From contig CAJUES010000037.1 in assembly GCA_910585765.1 (NCBI GenBank), positions 1-36,064 of the forward strand: a stretch of DNA of 36,064 bases, read 5' to 3'. Within the stretch, counting starts at the first letter, position 1. Each line of letters opens with the position of its first letter. Below, piece after piece: positions 30,485 through 36,064 of this stretch. The translations under genes and the position numbers were made by a program. The DNA comes from an uncultured Lachnospiraceae bacterium. Its GTDB lineage: Bacteria > Bacillota > Clostridia > Lachnospirales > Lachnospiraceae. The notes beneath the pieces are model-generated. The model saw only the letters and a list, made by a program, of their open reading frames with translations. It was not told the DNA's origin and did no database searches.

Positions 30485-31123
30485 GTGAGACTTAGGAATG
30501 TAACTGGTTCGCGGGAAATGATAGCAGGGAGCCGTTTTGTGGTGCATGAACCTGCCGCGCAAAAGGGAAAATGGTGCGAAGTATTTGGCAATGACTGCCC
30601 GATCCACATAGAGATCGGTATGGGGAAAGGGCGTTTCATGATGGAGCTGGCGGCGGCAAATCCCCGGATCAACTATGTGGGGATCGAGAAATACTCGACG
30701 GTGCTGCTGCGGGCGGTGCAGAAGATGGAGGCGCAGGAGCTCTGCAACCTGCGGCTGGTCCGCATGGAGGCAGAGGAGATCTGCGAGGTGTTTGGCAGGG
30801 GCGAGGTGGAGCGGATCTACCTGAACTTCTCAGATCCCTGGCCGAAGGACAGGCATGCCAAGAGACGTCTCCCGTCGCGGCAGTTTCTAGCGCGGTACGA
30901 TGAGATCCTGGCACCGGACGGGCGCATCGAGTTCAAGACGGACAATGCGGATCTGTTTGACTTCGCGCTGGAGGAGCTTGCGCCTGCGGGGTGGAAGACA
31001 GAGGCGGTGACAAGGGATCTGCACCACGACGGGAAAATGCTTGCGGGAAATATCATGACCGAGTACGAGGAAAAATTCTCATCGATGGGGAATCCTATAT
31101 ACAAATATGTGATCTACCGATAG
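30485..31123 (+). CDS. trmB: tRNA (guanine-46-N7)-methyltransferase
   Basis: A 212-residue TrmB enzyme that makes m7G46 in the variable loop of many tRNAs. SAM-binding motif IHIEIGMGKGRFMMELA, acidic YVGIEKY, and the family-specific catalytic block NFSDPWPKDRHAKRRLPSR, followed by EFKTDNADLFDFALEEL, are all present. GTG 30485 is the start: AAAGGAGAA lies nine bases before it and the known N-terminus MRLRN follows at once. It comes after the tRNA genes and directly upstream of the Mrp/Mbh operon (gap of 39 bases), so it may be cotranscribed with it. Confidence 0.95.
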   Translation: MRLRNVTGSREMIAGSRFVVHEPAAQKGKWCEVFGNDCPIHIEIGMGKGRFMMELAAANPRINYVGIEKYSTVLLRAVQKMEAQELCNLRLVRMEAEEICEVFGRGEVERIYLNFSDPWPKDRHAKRRLPSRQFLARYDEILAPDGRIEFKTDNADLFDFALEELAPAGWKTEAVTRDLHHDGKMLAGNIMTEYEEKFSSMGNPIYKYVIYR

Positions 31124-31162
31124 CCTCGCGGAGTCTATCGAAGAATAAAAGGAGGTTTGGGG

Positions 31163-31639
31163 ATGTATGTGATATTTTTTCTGCTGTGGATCATCTTTAA
31201 CGGGCGCGTCACGACAGAGATCGTGCTCTTCGGACTGGTGATCTCCGCGGCACTGTACTGGTTTATCTGCAGATTCATGGATTTCAGCCCGAGGAGGGAA
31301 CTGGCATATCTGAAAAAAAGCGGTTATCTGTTACAATATCTGTATCATCTGATCAGGGAGATCATCACGGCAAATTTCGCGACAATGAAGCTGACCTGCA
31401 CTGCGGGCAGGGTTGTGGAGCCGGCGCTGATCGAGTTTGAGACACACTTCAAGAATGACATATCGCGGTTTCTGCTGGCAAACTCGATCACGCTCACGCC
31501 CGGAACGATCACCGTGGCGGTGAAGGGGGACTGGTTTATCGTGCACTGCCTTGACAGGACGCTTGCGGAGGGGATCGAGTCCAGCGTCTTTGTGAAACTT
31601 CTGGAGAAGATCGAGTCGCAGGAGGGAGGTTGCGTATGA
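31163..31639 (+). CDS. mrpE: Mrp/Mbh antiporter-module subunit E (MnhE/MbhA-like)
   Basis: A 158-residue membrane protein of the MnhE family. The N-terminal membrane segments (IFFLLWIIFNGRVTTEIVLF) are followed by the conserved cytoplasmic half with REIITANFATMKLT, SRFLLANSITLTPGTITVAV and FIVHCLD. It is a small subunit of the Mrp-type cation/proton antiporter module. ATG 31163 follows GGAGG (31151-31155) by seven bases; a TTG at 31157 is not needed. Its stop overlaps the start of the next gene (ATGA at 31636-31639). It heads a run of eight overlapping or tightly spaced genes. Confidence 0.9.
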   Translation: MYVIFFLLWIIFNGRVTTEIVLFGLVISAALYWFICRFMDFSPRRELAYLKKSGYLLQYLYHLIREIITANFATMKLTCTAGRVVEPALIEFETHFKNDISRFLLANSITLTPGTITVAVKGDWFIVHCLDRTLAEGIESSVFVKLLEKIESQEGGCV

Positions 31640-31977
31640 ACAGTGGAAATATGGCGCTGGAGACAGCCTTTGGGATCGCCATGACGATCTTTCCGATCGT
31701 GCTGGCGGTCATGGTATTTATGTGCCTGATCCGCGCGGTCAAGGGGCCGCGGATCGCGGACCGCATCGTGGCGGTCAACATGATGGGAACGATGACGATG
31801 GTCATCATCGCCATTCTCGCAGTGAAGATGGACGAGGGGTATCTCGTGGACATCTGTATCATCTATGCCATGATCTCATTTCTGGCAGTGACACTTCTGA
31901 CGAAGGTGTATATGGGCGTGTACGCTGAGCGCAAAAAGAAGAAGGAGGAGAGCCATGACAGTACTGCTGTGGATTAG
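31636..31977 (+). CDS. mrpF: Mrp/Mbh antiporter-module subunit F (MnhF/MbhB-like)
   Basis: A 113-residue protein with three membrane segments (about 10-31, 39-58, 65-85). MrpF family features are the first-loop CLIRAVKGPRIADRIVAVNMMG and YLVDICIIYAMISFLAVT. A charged tail (ERKKKKEESHD) lies in the cytoplasm. ATG 31636 follows GGGAGG (31624-31629), and the gene overlaps mrpE by four bases and mrpG by 23 bases, consistent with strict operon coupling. The subunit is an integral part of the Mrp/Mbh antiporter module. Confidence 0.92.
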   Translation: MNSGNMALETAFGIAMTIFPIVLAVMVFMCLIRAVKGPRIADRIVAVNMMGTMTMVIIAILAVKMDEGYLVDICIIYAMISFLAVTLLTKVYMGVYAERKKKKEESHDSTAVD

Positions 31978-32317
31978 GTTTATCGCGGGGATCGCGCTGA
32001 TCCTCTGCGGGCTGGTCGTATTTGGGATAGAGCTTTACGGCGTGTTCAAGTTTGGTTTTGTGCTCAACAGGATGCACGCGGCGGCGATGGGAGATACGCT
32101 CGGGATCGCGCTGAGCATGATGGGGCTGATCATTCTGTGCGGACTGAACTTCACATCGGTCAAGATGGTTCTTGTGGTCGTGTTCCTGTCGTTCGCCTCC
32201 CCTGTGGCATCCCATATGCTGGCGCGCTTCGAGGTGGCGACCAACGAGGAGCTCGGCAGGGAGTGCGATCTGAGCGGAATCTCACAGGCTGCGGACGACG
32301 CGGACTGTGAGCGGTGA
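31955..32317 (+). CDS. mrpG: Mrp/Mbh antiporter-module subunit G (MnhG/MbhC-like)
   Basis: A 120-residue protein with three membrane segments and the MnhG pattern GVFKFGFVLNRMHAAAMGDTLG, LSMMGLIIL and LSFASPVASHMLARF. Its acidic C-terminal tail (EELGRECDLSG...DDADCER) is longer than usual. AAGGAGGAG before the ATG lies within the 3' end of mrpF. It completes the E-F-G trio that begins both Mrp and Mbh clusters. Confidence 0.92.
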   Translation: MTVLLWIRFIAGIALILCGLVVFGIELYGVFKFGFVLNRMHAAAMGDTLGIALSMMGLIILCGLNFTSVKMVLVVVFLSFASPVASHMLARFEVATNEELGRECDLSGISQAADDADCER

Positions 32318-32342
32318 GCGGGATCGGATAGGAGGTTTGCAT

Positions 32343-32648
32343 ATGGAAATATTTCAGGTTGTGTTGTTCATCTTTTTGATCGTGTGTGCGATTTCGGTGA
32401 CATTCTCGAGGAATCTGCTCAACTCGATCATCATCTTCATGTCCTACAGTTTGATCATGTCGATCATATGGATCCTGCTCGAGTCGCCGGATCTCGCCAT
32501 CACGGAGGCAGCTGTGGGTGCGGGGATCACGAGCATCCTGTTTTTTGTCACGCTCAAGAAGATCCATGCGATCGTCGCGATCGATGAGGACAAGGAGGAT
32601 AAGCACACGCACAAAAATGGTATGGATAAAAAGGGGGAAGCGAAATGA
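32343..32648 (+). CDS. MbhD-like subunit (DUF4040; split MrpA C-terminal part)
   Basis: A 101-residue membrane protein with three membrane segments. SRNLLNSIIIFMSYSLIMS and LLESPDLAITEAAVGAGITS are characteristic of the DUF4040/MbhD family, which corresponds to the first part of the MrpA C-terminal extension. In stand-alone Mrp antiporters this is fused to MrpA; here it is a separate gene, as in membrane-bound hydrogenase (Mbh) and sulfane reductase (Mbs) clusters. AGGAGG (32329-32334) precedes the ATG at 32343. Its stop overlaps the next start by ATGA. Confidence 0.87.
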   Translation: MEIFQVVLFIFLIVCAISVTFSRNLLNSIIIFMSYSLIMSIIWILLESPDLAITEAAVGAGITSILFFVTLKKIHAIVAIDEDKEDKHTHKNGMDKKGEAK

Positions 32649-33607
32649 GCCGTCTGCTGTCTGAAGAAGAGTATCGCAAAACCAATGCGTTCAAGATAAA
32701 GCGCTGGTATCGGGGGGACAAGGATCCCTATATCGGCAAGGTGGAGATGAAGCCTCAGGAGCCTTTTGTGGAGGATGTCAGTTCGATGCGGCAGAGGATC
32801 CATGATGAGGCGCTGCTAAAGAGGAACATATATGATATCGAGCATAATAGGAAGCTTCGGGCGTTCTCGAAGATCTACAGCGTGATTTCCGTCGTCTTTG
32901 TGTTCACGCTGATCGCGATCCTGCTCTATGTGGTCTCCTATCTGCCGCCTGTCGGCAATCCGGCAAACCCGGACAACAATGAGGTTGCGAGGAAGTACAT
33001 CGAGGACGGGATGAAGGACACCGGGGCGGTCAACATTGTCACGGGCATGATACTGGACTACCGTGCTTTTGACACGCTCGGCGAGTCGAACGTGCTCTTC
33101 ATCGCCACGTGCACGGTGCTGATCCTGCTGCGCGTGGACAACTGCTCGAAAAAAAAGGAGGAGGAGGAGAACGACCGCCTCTATGAGCCGAAAAATGATG
33201 TCATTCTGCAGAAGGTGGCTTTTTTTCTCGTTCCGGTGATCATCATCTACGGGATCTATGTCATCCTGAATGGGCATCTGTCGCCGGGCGGCGGCTTTTC
33301 CGGCGGTGCGATCATCGGCTCGGGGCTGATCCTGTACGTCAATGCCTTCGGCTTTAAGAAGATCGAGCGTTTCTTCACACAGAAGACGTACAAGTGGATC
33401 TGCTTTGCTGCGCTGTTGTTTTACTGCCTTGCAAAGACGTACTCTTTCTATTGCGGAGCGCACCATCTCGAGACGGGGATTCCGCTCGGCACGCCGGGGG
33501 ATATACTGAGTTCCGGTCTGATCCTGCCGCTCAACATATGTGTCGGCATGGTGGTCGCATGCACGATGTATGCATTTTACGCAATGTTCCGCAAGGGCGG
33601 ATTTTAG
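32645..33607 (+). CDS. MbhE-MrpB fusion subunit
   Basis: A 320-residue protein that joins two normally separate subunits. The N-terminal 65 residues are charged and cytoplasmic, with no family match I can see. Then an MbhE-like part (about 70-170) has one membrane segment, YIEDGMKDTGAVNIVTGMIL, DYRAFDTLGESNVLF and ends LILLRVD. After a Lys/Glu-rich linker, an MrpB/MnhB part (about 190-320) has KVAFFLVPVIIIYGIYVILN, HLSPGGGFSGGAIIGSGLIL and four membrane segments. Both halves belong to the same complex, so the fusion should keep neighbouring subunits in fixed order. It overlaps the MbhD-like gene by four bases. Confidence 0.85.
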   Translation: MSRLLSEEEYRKTNAFKIKRWYRGDKDPYIGKVEMKPQEPFVEDVSSMRQRIHDEALLKRNIYDIEHNRKLRAFSKIYSVISVVFVFTLIAILLYVVSYLPPVGNPANPDNNEVARKYIEDGMKDTGAVNIVTGMILDYRAFDTLGESNVLFIATCTVLILLRVDNCSKKKEEEENDRLYEPKNDVILQKVAFFLVPVIIIYGIYVILNGHLSPGGGFSGGAIIGSGLILYVNAFGFKKIERFFTQKTYKWICFAALLFYCLAKTYSFYCGAHHLETGIPLGTPGDILSSGLILPLNICVGMVVACTMYAFYAMFRKGGF

Positions 33608-33628
33608 GAAAAAGGGGGTTTTTGGCAG

Positions 33629-34003
33629 ATGGGCGGAAATTTGCTTGCAAATTACGGGGAGGCGGTTGCCATGATCTTGTTTGGCATCGGGTTCTCGAAT
33701 CTGCTTTTGCAGAAAAATCTGATCAAGAAGATCATCGGTCTGAATATCATGGACACGGCGACGTATCTGTTTCTAGCGGAGAAGGGGTTTATAGCGGGAA
33801 GGATGGCGCCGATCGTGGTGGACGGTGTGACGAGTGTGGAGGCGTACATCAACCCGGTGCCGAGCGGGCTTGTGCTGACGGGCATCGTGGTGTCGGTGTC
33901 GGTGACGGCGCTGATGCTCTCGCTCACGATCCGGCTGTACAGGCGGTATCACACGCTGGACATGGATGAGATCTCCACCATGATGAAGAAGGAGGATCAG
34001 TGA
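33629..34003 (+). CDS. mrpC: Mrp/Mbh antiporter-module subunit C (MnhC/NuoK-like)
   Basis: A 124-residue three-span membrane protein homologous to NuoK. Segments at about 12-27, 33-52 and 78-103; conserved features are LFGIGFSNLLLQKNLIKKIIGLNIM, quoted here as NLIKKIIGLNIMDTATYLF, and PVPSGLVLTGIVVSVSVTAL. NuoK-type subunits carry buried Glu residues for ion translocation; here the corresponding region has few Glu, so the pathway may differ. The RBS is AAAGGGGG just before ATG 33629. The stop overlaps mrpD by four bases. Confidence 0.9.
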   Translation: MGGNLLANYGEAVAMILFGIGFSNLLLQKNLIKKIIGLNIMDTATYLFLAEKGFIAGRMAPIVVDGVTSVEAYINPVPSGLVLTGIVVSVSVTALMLSLTIRLYRRYHTLDMDEISTMMKKEDQ

Positions 34004-35520
34004 TGGATTTTATACAGAATTTTCCTTTTTTCAGCATTCTGCTGTCGCTCGGATCGGGTGTGCTGACGTCCATCATGGGCAGGAAAACGGCGCGTCTGTG
34101 GAATACGTTTATCCTCGTGGTGATCACAGTCCTCTCGGCAGTGCTGTTTGTGTATATGATCGGTGTCGGAGAGCCGTATACGTTCATGATGGGACATTTT
34201 CCGGCGCCCTGGGGAAATGAGATCAGGGCGGGCGTCCTCGAGGCGGGCATGGCGCTTTTTTTCTGTCTGGTGATGTTGTTTTCGCTGAAGGGCGGACAGG
34301 AGCACATCGACGCGGAGGTCGAGGACACGAAGGCGAACCTCTATTATATCATGGTCAATCTGCTGCTGAGTTCGCTGCTTGCGCTGATCTACACGAATGA
34401 CCTTTTCACGGCGTACGTTTTCGTGGAGATCAACACGATCAGCGCCTGCGGTCTGATCATGATCACGCAGAGCGGGCGCACGATCGAGGCGGCGACGCGC
34501 TATATGATCATGGCTTCGCTGGGTTCTGGTCTGCTGCTGATGGGGCTCTGCATCTTGTATGATATCACGGGGCACCTGCTGATGAGCAATATCAAGGACA
34601 GCATCGCCTATGTCTATGCGCAGGGGACGTACAACATTCCGCTGATCGCATCGATCGGCATGGTGGTGGTCGGTCTTGCCATCAAGAGCGCGCTCTATCC
34701 GTTCCACACATGGCTGCCGGACGCGTACGGCTACTCGACGGTGTCGAGTGCGGCGATCCTGTCTAGCCTGGTGTCAAAGGGATATATCTTCCTGCTGATC
34801 AAGATCTTTTTCCGCGTGGTGGGCTTTGAGATCATCGTGGACTCGAAGATCGTCAACATCCTGTTTGTGTTTGGGCTCCTGGGCATGATCATGGGCTCGG
34901 TCAACGCGATCCTGGAGAACGATATCCGCCGCATGATCGCCTTTTCCTCCGTGGCGCAGATCGGCTATATCTACATGGGACTCGGGCTTGGCACGACGAT
35001 CGGGATCGTGGCGAGTATCTTCCACATCTTGTCGCATGCCTCCACGAAGTCGCTCCTGTTCATCGCGGGCGTGGGACTCACGGATGCGTCGGGGGGCAGC
35101 AAGAAGTTCGAGGATCTGACGGGCAGCGGCTACCGCAATCCGGCGGCGGGCGTCGCGTTCGTGATCGGTGCGTGCTCCATGGTGGGCATTCCGCTGTTTT
35201 CGGGTTTTATCAGCAAGGTGCAGTTTGCGGAGGCGGCAGTGCAGAACAGCCTGGCAAAGATGCTTCCGACGCTGATCTGTCTGGCGATCAGCACGGTGCT
35301 CAACGCGATTTATTTTATGAAGACGGTGATCCGACTGTACACGCCGGCGAGCAAGCGGACTAAGAAGACGCAGGCCGGCGAGGCGGCAATGGTCGGTCTG
35401 AGGGAGCACCCGCTGTACAATGTCACGCTGCTGTGCATGGTGATACTGAACATGATACTGGGCTGCTGTTCACAGCCGATCGTGGATTGGATCACAAGCG
35501 GTCTGGCGATGTTTGGATAA
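34000..35520 (+). CDS. mrpD: Mrp/Mbh antiporter-module subunit D (NuoN/M-like)
   Basis: A 506-residue proton-pumping subunit with about 14 membrane segments, homologous to NuoL/M/N. Key features are FTAYVFVEINTISACGL, with the conserved buried Glu on helix 5; VGLAIKSALYPFHTWLPDAYG, with the conserved Lys and the PFHxWLPDA signature; SSLVSKGYIFLLIKIFF, with a second Lys; and ENDIRRMIAFSSVAQIGY. It would translocate protons or sodium in the antiporter module. It overlaps mrpC by four bases, and a second homologous subunit starts 22 bases after its stop, giving a tandem D-type pair. Confidence 0.94.
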   Translation: MMDFIQNFPFFSILLSLGSGVLTSIMGRKTARLWNTFILVVITVLSAVLFVYMIGVGEPYTFMMGHFPAPWGNEIRAGVLEAGMALFFCLVMLFSLKGGQEHIDAEVEDTKANLYYIMVNLLLSSLLALIYTNDLFTAYVFVEINTISACGLIMITQSGRTIEAATRYMIMASLGSGLLLMGLCILYDITGHLLMSNIKDSIAYVYAQGTYNIPLIASIGMVVVGLAIKSALYPFHTWLPDAYGYSTVSSAAILSSLVSKGYIFLLIKIFFRVVGFEIIVDSKIVNILFVFGLLGMIMGSVNAILENDIRRMIAFSSVAQIGYIYMGLGLGTTIGIVASIFHILSHASTKSLLFIAGVGLTDASGGSKKFEDLTGSGYRNPAAGVAFVIGACSMVGIPLFSGFISKVQFAEAAVQNSLAKMLPTLICLAISTVLNAIYFMKTVIRLYTPASKRTKKTQAGEAAMVGLREHPLYNVTLLCMVILNMILGCCSQPIVDWITSGLAMFG

Positions 35521-35542
35521 TATGGGAATGGAGGATTTGCAG

Positions 35543-36018
35543 ATGGATTATATGATTTTACTTTCAGTCGTCCTGCCCATCATCGCGGGAGGCATCCTGC
35601 TCTTTCTGCCGGACAGTGCATTTGCGGACAGGAAACGTCTCCTGAAAGTGACAGGCGTGTCGTTTGTCGTGAGCGCGCTTCTGGCAGTGTGCGTGATCAG
35701 CGGTGCCGCCGGGAACCGGCTGGTGCTGTTTCGTCTGGTGGATGAGATACCGGTGTATTTTCAGATCGATGCCCTCGGAAGGCTTTTTGCCGGCATCGTG
35801 GTCCTGGTGTTTGTGCTGGCGGGATTTTTTTCTTTTGCCTACATGTCGCACGAGCAGCATGAAAAGCGGTATTACGGTTTCTATCTGGTCACGTTTGGCG
35901 TGCTGATGGGGCTGTGCTTTTCCGGGAATCTCGTCACGCTGTATTTGTTTTATGAGTTTATGACACTCGCGTCGATGCCGCTTGTGATCCACTCCGGCTC
36001 AAGGGAGGCGGTCATGGC
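35543..36018 (+). CDS. Second NuoL/M/N-like (MrpD-type) subunit, N-terminal part, cut by the contig end
   Basis: About 158 genuine residues of another proton-conducting antiporter subunit. Membrane segments start at MILLSVVLPIIAGGILLFLP; the diagnostic LVTLYLFYEFMTLASMPLV carries the helix-5 Glu of the NuoL/M/N fold. ATG 35543 is chosen because GGAGG (35527-35531) lies upstream at good distance. The frame seems to end at 36040, but the last six residues (DRKSVV) and the stop come from adapter sequence, so the true gene continues beyond the contig. It is the second D-type subunit in tandem, as MbsH/H' in sulfane reductase clusters. Confidence 0.85.
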
Positions 36019-36064
36019 AGATCGGAAGAGCGTCGTGTAGGGAAAGAGTGTAGATCTCGGTGGT
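36019..36064. other. Illumina adapter contamination (not genomic)
   Basis: From 36019 the sequence reads AGATCGGAAGAGCGTCG and continues to GATCTCGGTGGT, the reverse complement of the Illumina TruSeq universal adapter. All 46 bases match the known adapter. Annotation should stop at about 36018. Confidence 0.98.

Overview
The window looks like a contig from an anaerobic, gut-type Lachnospiraceae (Clostridia). Reasons: AGGAGG-type ribosome binding sites, near-consensus sigma-A promoters, a rubredoxin / reverse-rubrerythrin / Fur-family oxidative-stress block, a cre-like site before ackA, a DUF5722 protein pair, and a mobile-element module (Rpn nuclease, TnpW, DnaC-like ATPase) common in Lachnospiraceae integrative elements. 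No rRNA or species marker is present, so the genus stays open. The last 46 bases are Illumina adapter sequence, not genome, so the assembly was not fully trimmed.

Layout. 1-1128 (minus strand): remnant of an integrative element with an Rpn nuclease cut by the window edge, a TnpW-family small protein and a DnaC-like ATPase that has lost its 5' part. 1114-1581: fragment of a large membrane protein with an internal TGA. 1706-10685: a methyltransferase followed by a probable cell-envelope group, made of a membrane-anchored protein with a degenerate C39-like domain, two tandem secreted DUF5722 paralogs with a predicted glycosidase-like acid pair, and a membrane-anchored transglutaminase-like protein. 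A 156-bp MITE-like element abuts the last stop codon. 10917-12197 (minus): rubredoxin, reverse rubrerythrin and a PerR/Fur-type regulator whose promoter carries two 7-1-7 palindromes. 12466-17439: sensor kinase and response regulator, pseudouridine synthase, a hypothetical gene with a consensus promoter, a possible MecA-like protein, a polysaccharide deacetylase and a small membrane protein.

17440-17710 is a structured intergenic repeat region, followed by a truncated AAA ATPase (17769-18281). Then come proS, ackA (cre-like site), xylB, a large SWIM-SNF2 helicase, a convergent AraC-type regulator with palindromes in its promoter, a DHH phosphoesterase, a tRNA-Phe/Gly/Gly cluster and trmB. From 31163 to the end runs an Mrp/Mbh-type ion-translocating operon: MrpE, MrpF, MrpG, a split MrpA C-terminal piece (MbhD-like), an MbhE-MrpB fusion, MrpC, MrpD and the start of a second MrpD/NuoL-like subunit. 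The split MrpA and doubled antiporter subunit resemble respiratory Mbh/Mbs clusters more than a stand-alone Mrp antiporter, which predicts redox subunits just past the right edge.

How the parts may act together: the envelope genes at 2905-10685 may remodel or crosslink a surface polymer. The redoxin block is a peroxide/oxygen defence probably controlled by the adjacent PerR-like protein. ackA and xylB belong to sugar fermentation. The Mrp/Mbh genes would couple ferredoxin oxidation to H+/Na+ transport. These functional links are inference from family membership and gene order.
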